This document shows positions 52,020-60,447 of a DNA stretch of 62,377 nt, piece after piece. The position numbers and the translations under genes were made by a program. The notes below the pieces were generated by a model. It did not search any database, had not been told where the DNA came from, and saw nothing but the letters and a program-made list of their open reading frames with translations. The stretch is from contig JAUYSH010000010.1 of assembly GCA_030696455.1 (NCBI GenBank), positions 1-62,377 on the forward strand, written 5' to 3'. Source of the DNA: Elusimicrobiota bacterium. Lineage in GTDB: Bacteria > Elusimicrobiota > Elusimicrobia > UBA1565 > UBA9628. Each line of letters starts with the position of its first letter. Position 1 is the first letter of the stretch.

Positions 52020-53314
52020 GCGAGCAGGCGGCGTCCTTCGACGCCCTGAGCAGGCTGATCTCCTCGCGCGGCTTGAGGTTCGCGCAGCTGTGGTTTACCG
52101 ACCTCGAGGGCCGTCCGTGGCGCATCATGATGCCGACGGACTCGGTCGGCGAAAGCCTCTTTGCCGAAGGCCTGCCGCTGGACGGGCAGCCCATCGGCGG
52201 CAGCTGGGACGGCGTGATGAGGCTGCTGCCGCGGCTCGACGCGGCGTACGTGGACTCGACGGCCTCCGTCGCGAGCCTCGTGATGTTCTGCGATATTCTA
52301 GAGCCCGGCGGCGTCGAGCCGCTGGCGCTCGAGCCGCGCCACGTCCTCGCGAAGGCGGCCGGGCTCGCCGAGGAGCGCTTCGACGGCGCGATCGTGCTCG
52401 GCGTGGAGCCGGAGTTCATCCTCCTGGAGGCGGACGGCCGTCCCGCCGCGGAGAACGTCGTCTGGGACTTTCTTTCCCGCCTCACCCTGTCGCTCGGGGA
52501 CGCGGGGATAAGGGTGGACTGGTTTCGCGGCGGCCCCGCCTCGGGGCAGGGCCGGGCCCAGATGCGCGCCGGGCCGCCGCTGCAGATGGCCGACAGGGTG
52601 ATGCTTTACCGCCACCTGGCGGCCGGCCTCGCCCGGGAGCGAGGGCTCACGGCATCCTTCCTGCCGCGGCCGCTCGCCGGCGGCGGCTCGCCGGGCATGC
52701 CCGTGCACGCGGCGGTGTGGAGGCGGGGGGAGAACCTATTTCACGACGAGGCCGGCTGGGCCCTGACGAGCGCGCTGTGCCGTTCCTTCGCGGGAGGGCT
52801 GCTGGCGCACCTGCCGGCGCTGGCGGCGCTGTGCGCGCCGACGACCAACTCGTACCGCCGGCTGATCGCGGGCCACTCGGGGCCGGTCAACCCTGTCGTC
52901 TCGACCTCCGATCGGACGGCGGCGTGCCGCATTCCCGCTCGCACGGCGGCTCCTGGCGCGCGCCGCGTCAAGTTCTGCCTGCCCGACTCGACGGCCAACC
53001 CATACCTCGCGCTCGCGGCGGTGATCCTGGCCGGGCTCGACGGGGTCGAGCGCGGGCTCGCGCCTTCGATCGACGGCGCCCGGCCGGCGGGAGCGGGAGT
53101 GCCGCCGTGCCTGGAAGCCGCGCTCGACTGCCTCGCCGCGGACCGGGGCTTCCTGACGTCCGGCGGGGCGTTCTCGGACCGGCTCGTCGACTCGTGGATC
53201 AAGGACCGCTGGACGCGCCACGTGCTTCCCGTGCGACTGCGGCCGCATCCCTGGGAGCAGGCCCAGACCGAGCAGTTCGGCAGCGCTCGCGGCGTCGAGG
53301 AGCACCGGCCTTAG
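52016..53314 (+). CDS. Glutamine-synthetase-like protein with degenerate active site
   Basis: A 432-aa protein homologous to GS over its length: LWFTDLEGRPWRIMMPTDS, GVEPEFILLE, ADRVMLYRHLAAGLAR, SPGMPVHAAVWRRGENLFHD, PTTNSYRRLIAGHSGPVNPV, LPDSTANPYLALAAVILAGL. Normal GS has DGSSI, GQxE, RSACVRIP and RxEFRxPD; here these read DGQPI, GQGRAQM, RTAACRIP and RRVKFCLPD, so several metal and substrate Glu/Arg are lost. It cannot be assumed to make glutamine and may ligate another acid and amine or be non-catalytic. The TTG start overlaps the upstream stop (TTGA). Confidence 0.8.
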   Translation: MSEQAASFDALSRLISSRGLRFAQLWFTDLEGRPWRIMMPTDSVGESLFAEGLPLDGQPIGGSWDGVMRLLPRLDAAYVDSTASVASLVMFCDILEPGGVEPLALEPRHVLAKAAGLAEERFDGAIVLGVEPEFILLEADGRPAAENVVWDFLSRLTLSLGDAGIRVDWFRGGPASGQGRAQMRAGPPLQMADRVMLYRHLAAGLARERGLTASFLPRPLAGGGSPGMPVHAAVWRRGENLFHDEAGWALTSALCRSFAGGLLAHLPALAALCAPTTNSYRRLIAGHSGPVNPVVSTSDRTAACRIPARTAAPGARRVKFCLPDSTANPYLALAAVILAGLDGVERGLAPSIDGARPAGAGVPPCLEAALDCLAADRGFLTSGGAFSDRLVDSWIKDRWTRHVLPVRLRPHPWEQAQTEQFGSARGVEEHRP

Positions 53315-53374
53315 TCATGCGAGCGACAAAATGAATTCACTCGTGAGCCATGGCTACGCGTGTCGCACGCCGAA

Positions 53375-53380
53375 TATACT
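53375..53380 (+). promoter_or_regulatory. -10 element 6 nt before the PilZ-glycosyltransferase gene
   Basis: TATACT, then ACGCCC, then the ATG at 53387. TGGCTA lies 18 nt upstream of the -10. The spacing matches the other leaderless-type starts and places the promoter of the exopolysaccharide operon here. Confidence 0.48.
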
Positions 53381-53386
53381 ACGCCC

Positions 53387-55021
53387 ATGAATCCGCAGAC
53401 CCAGGAGCACAACGAGCCCGAGATCGTCAGGCCGAGCCGCTCCGAGGGATTCAGCGAACGCCGCCGGAGGTCGCGGACATCGGAGCGCTTCCCCGTGACC
53501 GTCGTCGCCCCGGGCGGGCTCCTGCGCGCCGTCACCTTGACCGGCGACGCGAAGGATTACGATCCGGCCGGGATCTGCGTTCTGGCCGCCCGACCGCTCG
53601 CGGTCGGGACCGTGGTCCGCGTCCGCCTTCACCTCCCCAAATCGATCTCGCTGCCTTCCCGCGGCCTGCCGTGCGAGTTCCGCGCCCTCGTGGCGGCCGT
53701 GCGCAAGACGAAGCCCAAGGGCGCGCAATCCTGCGAGCTCGTGCTGGAGTGGGAGAAGCCTCTGCCCGAGTTGGTCTCGGGTGCCGTGACCTCCTATAAA
53801 CGCAAGATCGCCGCCTTGGTCGCCCTGGTGCTGGCGCTGCTCGTCTGGACCAAGTATCAAAGCCTCGATTTCTTCTGGTTCGCGCCGGTGTTCTACGTCT
53901 ACAGCCTGGCTCTGGCCCTGTACCTCCTTTCCCGGTTCTACATCTCCTGGCGCCACCGCGCCCCGCCGCTGGGCAACTACACGCCGAGCGTGAGCATCGT
54001 CATCTCCGTGCGCAACGAGGAGCACGCCATCACCCGCACCGTCGAGACCTGCTTCGAGACGGACTACCCGTCGGATAAGCGCGAGGTGCTGGTCGTCAAC
54101 GACGGGTCCACCGACGGCACCTTGCGGGTCCTGAAGGACCTCCAAAAGAGATTCCCGGAGCTTCAGGTCTTCAGCCAGCCGCCCACCGGCAAGCGCGCGG
54201 CGATGGCCCAGGGGGTCAAGAGCGCGAAGGGGGAGATCATCACCTTCGTGGACTCGGACACCTTCCTGTTCCGCGACGCCCTGCGCCACATCGTCTGCGG
54301 CTTCGAGGACCCCACCTTGGGGGCCTCGGCGGGGTACACCGAGGTGGAGAACTGCAACACGAACGCCCTGACGGGCCTGCAGGAGATACGTTATTACGTT
54401 TCCTTCCGCCTGCTCAAGGCTTCGGAGGGATTCTACGCCGCCGTGACGTGCTGCCCGGGCTGCCTGTCGGCGTACCGCCGCAAATACGTTCTCGAGATCC
54501 TGGACCCTTGGCGCAACCAGCGCTTCCTCGGGGCCGAGGCGACCTTCGGCGACGACCGCAGCCTGACGAACTTCATCCTGCGCAAGTACCGCGTGATCTA
54601 CAACGACCTGGCCGTCGCGTCCACCCTGGTCCCCGACACGTGGGGCCAATACCTGCGCCAGCAGCTGCGCTGGAAGAAATCGTGGCTGCGCGAGACCCTG
54701 ATCGCCGCGTCCTTCATGTACAAGAAGCATCCCGTCGCGGCGATCTCGTTCTACGCCTCCTCGATCATCAGCGTCGCGTCGCCGGCGATGGCCGGACGCG
54801 TGGCCTACCTGGCCGCGCAAGGCGAGGCTTCGATGCTCCTCCCCTATTTGCTGGGCCTGCTCCTGATCGGCTTCCTCCAGTCCCTCTATTTCCTCCACCG
54901 GCGCCCCAGCCCGCACTGGCTGCTCGGCATGCTGTGGATGGGCAGCGCGCTGTTCATCACGGGGCCCCAGACCTACTACGCCGTCCTGACCATGCGCAAG
55001 AACCATTGGGGCACGCGGTGA
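53387..55021 (+). CDS. PilZ-fused processive family 2 glycosyltransferase (polysaccharide synthase)
   Basis: A 544-aa inner-membrane protein. Residues about 20-130 are PilZ-like: an Arg cluster (SERRRRSRTSERFPVTV) and DYDPAGICVLAARPL, where the usual Ser of the DxSxxG motif is Asp. Two helices follow, then a GT-A catalytic domain with VVNDGSTDGT (about 235), FVDSDT (about 287), FGDDRSL (about 386) and QQLRWKKSW (about 425), and C-terminal helices ending NHWGTR. These are the D,D,D,QxxRW and WGTR marks of hyaluronan/poly-GlcNAc synthases. PilZ suggests control by c-di-GMP. It overlaps the next gene as GTGA. Confidence 0.9.
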   Translation: MNPQTQEHNEPEIVRPSRSEGFSERRRRSRTSERFPVTVVAPGGLLRAVTLTGDAKDYDPAGICVLAARPLAVGTVVRVRLHLPKSISLPSRGLPCEFRALVAAVRKTKPKGAQSCELVLEWEKPLPELVSGAVTSYKRKIAALVALVLALLVWTKYQSLDFFWFAPVFYVYSLALALYLLSRFYISWRHRAPPLGNYTPSVSIVISVRNEEHAITRTVETCFETDYPSDKREVLVVNDGSTDGTLRVLKDLQKRFPELQVFSQPPTGKRAAMAQGVKSAKGEIITFVDSDTFLFRDALRHIVCGFEDPTLGASAGYTEVENCNTNALTGLQEIRYYVSFRLLKASEGFYAAVTCCPGCLSAYRRKYVLEILDPWRNQRFLGAEATFGDDRSLTNFILRKYRVIYNDLAVASTLVPDTWGQYLRQQLRWKKSWLRETLIAASFMYKKHPVAAISFYASSIISVASPAMAGRVAYLAAQGEASMLLPYLLGLLLIGFLQSLYFLHRRPSPHWLLGMLWMGSALFITGPQTYYAVLTMRKNHWGTR

Positions 55022-56826
55022 GGAAGGACTACGCCGCCGCGTGGCTCGGAATCTTCTCCTGCCTGGGGCTCTGGTTTTTTTGGAGCCTGTACGGCTCCGC
55101 CTACGTGCGCCGGACCTATCTCGCGGCGGCGTCGTTCGCCGAGTCCTCGAGGACGCAGTCGCAGTTCGTCGCGGTCCTGCTCCCGCGCATCCGGCGCAAG
55201 CCGGAGAGGTTCGTGATGTCCGAGGCGGAATTGACCGCGCTTCTGCGGGGCCTCAAGGACGCCGGCCACGTCACGATCGGCCTCGACGACGTCGAGGGCC
55301 TGTACGCCCGGGGACGCAAGCTGCCGCCGAAGGCCTTGCTGCTCGCCTTCTCCGAGAACGATCAGCGCGGCTTCCAGCTGTCGGACCGCGCGCTCAAGCG
55401 CCTCGGCATGCGCGGCGTCGCGTTCATCCAGATGACCGCCGAGGACGCCGGGCAGGAGCACCGCCAGCACCTGACCCGGCACGCGATTTCGCAGATGCGC
55501 CTCGGGCGGGCCTGGGAGTTCGGCTGGACGGCCAAGGACGCGCCGCCTTCCGCTTCGCCCTGGGGCGGCCGCGCCGTGCTCGAAGTCGAGATCTCGAAGG
55601 CGCCGCCGACGGACCCGAAGCTCTATCCCCTGCGCTTCGTCGCCGCGGAACTGGGCCTCAACGACGGGCGCGACGATCCCCGCGCCCTGCGCGCGCTCGC
55701 GCTGCGCACCGACCGCTCGCCGTCCGACAACCTCCAGATCGTGACGAAGACCTGGCCGCGCGCGTCGGAGCACAGCGATGATTTCCGGGGCGACGGCGTG
55801 GGAACCGACTGGATCGAGGGCTGGGGGGTCGTCTCGATGGGGCAGCGCCGCCTGGCCCTGCTGTCCACGCCCCGGCACACCAGCGCGGGCGTCTTCCTGA
55901 GAGGGACGGAGAAATGGCGGGACGCGGCCGTGGAATTCGTCCTGAAGAAATACCAGAAGGAGTTCTGGGCCTACGCGCGTCTGCGCGAGGCGGGCGGGTT
56001 CGTGCGGGTCGGGGCGCGCGACGGCTTCTGGTACGTGGAGCAGAAGGCGGGGCCTGAGGCGCCCGTCAACATGCTCGCCCGGACGCAGATCGCCGAGGGC
56101 GGCCTGCCGGCGCGGGTGCGGTTCGTGGTCAAGGGAGGGTCCGTGCTCGTCTACATCAACGGACGCATGCAGTTCGGCCGGGCCCTGCGCCTTCATCCCG
56201 GCGTGGATCACGGTCAGGTGTTTCTCGGGGTGTACGACGCTCAATCCCGGACCTCTCTGGCGGTGCTGACGTCGGTACGCGCCGCTCCCTTGGGCGACGT
56301 CTGGATCACGACGCAGGACGACCGTCGCGGAGAGTTCGACGAGGACCGGCTTGAGGCCCTGCGCGACGAGGCGGTCTACGCCCGGGCGCTGTCGCCGCGG
56401 TGGATCACCGTCGAGCCCGAGGGCGGCGTGGTGCTCGACGAGAGGCAGAGCGTGTTGATCCGCTCGATGGCGGGCTTTTACGCCTGCCGCCTCGTGGCGA
56501 CGGCGGACCTCACCGGGGTCAGGGCCTCCGTGCTGGGGAGGACGGCGGCCGCCGACCGTCTGGCGGGCGGCCTCGCCTCCGCCGCGCGCGAGCTGGGCTC
56601 GTCCGGCCTCAATATTCGCCTGCGGGGGGACCAGGCCTCGCGCCCCGAGACGCTCGCCTTTCTGGGCAAGGTTCGCGAGGGCCTGCGCTCGCGCGGCGAA
56701 CTGCTCGTGACCGTGCAGGGCGAGGAGCCGCTGGAGCGGGCGCTGGCGCTGGTGACCGACGGCGTGCTCCGCCGGTCGGCCAGAACGAGGCAGTCCCTCG
56801 AGCTATTGGAGGCGGTCTATCCATGA
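55018..56826 (+). CDS. Membrane-anchored protein with degenerate NodB-like and lectin-like domains
   Basis: A 602-aa protein with one N-terminal helix (AAAWLGIFSCLGLWFFWSLY). Residues about 45-160 follow a polysaccharide-deacetylase pattern (MSEAELTALLRGLKDAGHVT, LPPKALLLAFSENDQRGF), but the metal motif TFDDG reads AFSEND, so catalysis is doubtful. Residues about 300-425 look like a concanavalin/LamG beta-sandwich (FWAYARLREAGGFVRVGARD, VLVYINGRMQFGRALRLHPG). The C-terminal part has helical repeats reminiscent of a worn GH18-type barrel. Likely periplasmic, guiding or binding the polymer. The GTG start overlaps the synthase stop. Confidence 0.7.
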   Translation: MRKDYAAAWLGIFSCLGLWFFWSLYGSAYVRRTYLAAASFAESSRTQSQFVAVLLPRIRRKPERFVMSEAELTALLRGLKDAGHVTIGLDDVEGLYARGRKLPPKALLLAFSENDQRGFQLSDRALKRLGMRGVAFIQMTAEDAGQEHRQHLTRHAISQMRLGRAWEFGWTAKDAPPSASPWGGRAVLEVEISKAPPTDPKLYPLRFVAAELGLNDGRDDPRALRALALRTDRSPSDNLQIVTKTWPRASEHSDDFRGDGVGTDWIEGWGVVSMGQRRLALLSTPRHTSAGVFLRGTEKWRDAAVEFVLKKYQKEFWAYARLREAGGFVRVGARDGFWYVEQKAGPEAPVNMLARTQIAEGGLPARVRFVVKGGSVLVYINGRMQFGRALRLHPGVDHGQVFLGVYDAQSRTSLAVLTSVRAAPLGDVWITTQDDRRGEFDEDRLEALRDEAVYARALSPRWITVEPEGGVVLDERQSVLIRSMAGFYACRLVATADLTGVRASVLGRTAAADRLAGGLASAARELGSSGLNIRLRGDQASRPETLAFLGKVREGLRSRGELLVTVQGEEPLERALALVTDGVLRRSARTRQSLELLEAVYP

Positions 56827-59800
56827 TGAACCTTATCCTTGCCGCGGCCCTGGCCGCGGCGCCGGCGCCTTCATCCGCCGCCCCGGCCGCTCCGGCCGCC
56901 GCGCCCCTCAGCCCCGGCGCGCGGCTGATGGCGGAGGAGCGCTACCGCGAGGCGATCCCCGCGCTGGAGCGGGAGCTGCGCGCCGATCCGGGGGCGCCCG
57001 GCGTCCTCCTCAACCTGGGCTGGGCCTACTGGCATTCCCGCCGCCTCGACGACGCCTGGCGCGTGGCGACCACGCTCGTCAAGCTGGACCCGGCCAACCG
57101 CACCTTCCTGATCTTCATGGCGAACACGAGCATAGAAAGGCGCGACTACGCCCGCGCGATCGCGCTGATGAAGCGGGCGCTGACGTTGACGCCGGACGAT
57201 CACGACGCGATGATGGTGCTGGCCCGGGCGCTGTTCCTCGAGGGCCGCGAGGCGGAGGCGCTGAAGCTCGTCGAGCGGCTGCTCGCGGCCCGCCCCGGCG
57301 ACGCGACGGCGGCCTATCGACGCGCGGTTTTCCTGTCCGGGATGGGGCGCAAGCGCGAGGCCCTGGAGGGGCTCGAGGAACTGCTCAAGAGCGATCCGGA
57401 GAACGTCTCCTACCGCCGCAACCGCGCCCGGATCTTGGCCGATCTCGGCCGCCAGGAGGAGGCCAAGAGCGAGTGGAGCAGCCTGACGCGAGGCCGGCTG
57501 GACGCGCAGTCCTTGATGAACCTCGGCTGGGCGCATTGGCGCGAGCGGAACCTGGACGCCGCCTGGGAGATCGCGCTGACCTTGGTGAAGCTCGACGACA
57601 AGAACCCGGCTTTCCTGCGCTTCATGGCCAATCTGGAATTGGACCGGCGCAACTACGACAACGCGCTGACGATCGCGGAAAAAGCCGTGCGCCTCGCTCC
57701 GGCGGACCTCGACGCGTCGCTGACCTTGGCGGCGGCCAATTACCACCTTCATCGCGTGACGGACGCGATGAGCATACTGAGCCGGCTCATCGCCGCGCAT
57801 CCCGACAACATCTCCGTGCAATACCGCTGGGCGGAGGTGCTCGCGGGTCGACGGCGCTACAAGGAAGCCTTGAGCTACTTCGACCGCCTCGTCAAGGCCG
57901 ACCCGAACAACGAGGTCTACCGGATGAACCGCGCGACGGTCCTTTATGAGATGGGCCGCTTCGACGACGGCCTCGCCGAGTGGGAGGCGCGGGCCTCCCT
58001 CGAGGTGCCCGACGCGCGCGCCGTGAGGCAGCTGCGCGACGACGCCATGCACCGCCGGAGCTGGGAGGACGCCGTCGAATGGCAGATGAAGCTCATCGCC
58101 GCCGACCCGCGCGATCCGGCGGGCTGGGAGCAGCTGTCCGCGATCTACGTCCAGATGAAGATGCCGTCCAAGGCCCTGTGGGCGGCCGAGCGCGCGATCA
58201 CGGTCGATCCCATGTCCTTCGGCGGGTATTTCCTGCGCGCCGAGATCCTCGAGGGCCTGGGCGACTGGGACGAGGCCATCGCCGCCTACAAGGAGTTGCT
58301 TCGCCTCAATCCCAACAGCGCGCAGGCGCTCAACGGGCTGTCGTACGTGCTGGAGGGGAAAGGGGATTTCGACGGGGCGCTCAGGCAGCTGAGTCGAATC
58401 GAAGAGGTCACCGCGCCCTCCGTTTCGCCCTACCTGGAGGTGCACCGGGCGAGGCTCCTGGTCGACTCCGGACGCTACGCGCAGGCGCAGCAGGTTCTGG
58501 ACCGGCTGACGTCGCGGCGGCAGCCTGTGATCCCCGCCCTTCTCTACCACGGCATCTCGCCGATCCATCGCGGCGAATCCATCCCCATCGAGAACTTCCG
58601 CGCCCAGATGCGCGCTCTTAAGGCGAAGGGCTACCAAGCCATCACCGCCTCCGAGCTCGCCCGCGTCATGGCGGGGAAAGCGGACCTTCCCGAGAAGCCC
58701 ATTCTCATCACCTTCGACGACGCCCGCACGGACTCCTTCGACAATGCCGACCCGGTGCTTAAGGAAGTGGGGTTCCGCGCGACGATGTTCGTGCACGTGT
58801 CCAGGCTGCGCCGGCCGTATTTCCACGCGTCGAGCGAGGAGATCGCGCGCTGGTCGCGGACGGGACGCTGGGAGATCCAGTCCCACGGCACGCAGGCCCA
58901 CGACCCCATGCTGATCGATCCTTTCGGGCGCCGCGGCCATTTCCTGCCCAACCGCCGGTGGCTTCCGGCGGCGAACCGCCTGGAGACGCTGGCCGAGTTC
59001 CACCTGAGGATCGAGGAGGATTTCGTCCAGGCCAAGCGCGGCGTGGAGGCCATGGTGCCCGGCCACCGGGTGCTCGCCTTCGCCTTCCCGTTCGGCGACT
59101 ACGGCCAGAACGATTACTCGAACACGCCGGAGGCGGCCGGGCTCAATCAGGCGCTGGTCAAGAAGACCTTCCAGCTGGCCTTCGTCCAGGCGCCCCATGG
59201 AGTCAACACTCTGGACTCCAATCCGACCGATCTCAAGCGCTTCTCGGTGCCGCGGCATATGAAGGCCGACGCGCTCGTGTCCCATCTCGTCATGGGCGAG
59301 CCGTGGGTGCAGGCCAAGCTGGTTCACGCGCAGCTGTGGATGCGGGCGGGCCAGTTGGGACGCGCGAACGAGGTCTTCGAGGAGCTCGAGGCGGCCGGCA
59401 TCGAGGACCCGCGCCTCCAGATGGAGAGGGCCGTCCTGTTCCAGCGCGGAGGAGACATCTCCTACGCGCGCAGCCTGTTCTCCCAGGTGGCGGCGGCGGA
59501 GGCGGAGGCCGAGGGCGCCCCGGCCGAGCGCACCCAGCGGCGCCTCGCCCAGGCGTCGCGCGCGGCCGCGCCGACGGCCTCGGCGGAGGTGCAGCACTTC
59601 CGGGACAGCGACCGCAACGAGATCTCCCGTGCGCTCCTGCGCGGCGGGGGCGTGGTCAAGGCGGTCCGGCTCGAGGGTTGGGTGGGCCAAGGGGAATACA
59701 CCGAGGAGCCCGAATTCGGCCCGCCGGCGCCGCTGGTGCGAAGCCGTGAGGGCGGCGTTCAGGCCCGCTGGTTCGTCCTGCCCGCGCTCGAGCTCAGCGG

Positions 59801-60437
59801 CTTCTACGCCCGGCGCGAATTCTCCCTGGGAGGCACGGGCTTCGCCGACAACTACGCCCTCGCCGCGGCCTGGCAGGCGCGGCCCTCCCTCGGCGTGACG
59901 CTGCGCGACGGCCTCGGCAACGTCGAGACGGCGGCCGCGATCCGCTCGTCCCGAAAATTCCACACGAACGGCGGGGGGCTCATCTGGGACCCGGTGCTGA
60001 CCTGGAGGCTCAACGCGGACTACGATCAAACCCGCTACAATGATTCGAACCGGGCCCAGGACGTGCGTCTGCGCGCGACGAAGCGCTTCTCCCATCGCGT
60101 GGCCGTCGGCGCGGCTTATTACCACGGTGAATCGACGACCCGCAATCCCGACTACTACACGCCGCGCAGGGTCAACCAGTACTCCGGCCTGCTCACCCTC
60201 AACGACGGCTACGGCGAAATCAACCCGCGCACGGGCCGCACGCGGGTGGACGCCATGCTTCAGTACGAAGGCGGCAGGGGCTATGAGGAGCGGGGCGCGC
60301 GCACCGTGCATTCGCTCAGAGGAGAGCTGGGCCTGAACCTCCTCGACAACATCTCGGTGCGGGCCGGCGGCCAATACTCGGAGTCGCCGACCTACATCAG
60401 CCGGCGCGCCGACGGCGCGCTCGTCGTTACTTTTTAG
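56823..60437 (+). CDS. TPR / NodB polysaccharide deacetylase / outer-membrane beta-barrel fusion
   Basis: A 1204-aa protein with signal-like start. Residues about 30-560 are TPR repeats (LLNLGWAYWHSRRLDDAWRV and similar). About 565-790 is a NodB deacetylase: LLYHGISPIHRGES, ILITFDDARTDSFD (base and metal Asp), EIQSHGTQAHDP (metal His pair spaced as in PgaB) and FAFPFGDYGQND. After a second short TPR part, residues about 940-1204 alternate as beta-strands (KAVRLEGWVGQGEYTEE, WRLNADYDQTRYNDSNRAQD) and end in VVTF, a terminal Phe as in BAM substrates. It thus joins PgaA-like export and PgaB-like deacetylation in one chain. ATGA overlap with the previous gene. Confidence 0.85.
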   Translation: MMNLILAAALAAAPAPSSAAPAAPAAAPLSPGARLMAEERYREAIPALERELRADPGAPGVLLNLGWAYWHSRRLDDAWRVATTLVKLDPANRTFLIFMANTSIERRDYARAIALMKRALTLTPDDHDAMMVLARALFLEGREAEALKLVERLLAARPGDATAAYRRAVFLSGMGRKREALEGLEELLKSDPENVSYRRNRARILADLGRQEEAKSEWSSLTRGRLDAQSLMNLGWAHWRERNLDAAWEIALTLVKLDDKNPAFLRFMANLELDRRNYDNALTIAEKAVRLAPADLDASLTLAAANYHLHRVTDAMSILSRLIAAHPDNISVQYRWAEVLAGRRRYKEALSYFDRLVKADPNNEVYRMNRATVLYEMGRFDDGLAEWEARASLEVPDARAVRQLRDDAMHRRSWEDAVEWQMKLIAADPRDPAGWEQLSAIYVQMKMPSKALWAAERAITVDPMSFGGYFLRAEILEGLGDWDEAIAAYKELLRLNPNSAQALNGLSYVLEGKGDFDGALRQLSRIEEVTAPSVSPYLEVHRARLLVDSGRYAQAQQVLDRLTSRRQPVIPALLYHGISPIHRGESIPIENFRAQMRALKAKGYQAITASELARVMAGKADLPEKPILITFDDARTDSFDNADPVLKEVGFRATMFVHVSRLRRPYFHASSEEIARWSRTGRWEIQSHGTQAHDPMLIDPFGRRGHFLPNRRWLPAANRLETLAEFHLRIEEDFVQAKRGVEAMVPGHRVLAFAFPFGDYGQNDYSNTPEAAGLNQALVKKTFQLAFVQAPHGVNTLDSNPTDLKRFSVPRHMKADALVSHLVMGEPWVQAKLVHAQLWMRAGQLGRANEVFEELEAAGIEDPRLQMERAVLFQRGGDISYARSLFSQVAAAEAEAEGAPAERTQRRLAQASRAAAPTASAEVQHFRDSDRNEISRALLRGGGVVKAVRLEGWVGQGEYTEEPEFGPPAPLVRSREGGVQARWFVLPALELSGFYARREFSLGGTGFADNYALAAAWQARPSLGVTLRDGLGNVETAAAIRSSRKFHTNGGGLIWDPVLTWRLNADYDQTRYNDSNRAQDVRLRATKRFSHRVAVGAAYYHGESTTRNPDYYTPRRVNQYSGLLTLNDGYGEINPRTGRTRVDAMLQYEGGRGYEERGARTVHSLRGELGLNLLDNISVRAGGQYSESPTYISRRADGALVVTF

Positions 60438-60447
60438 GGGGGAGATC

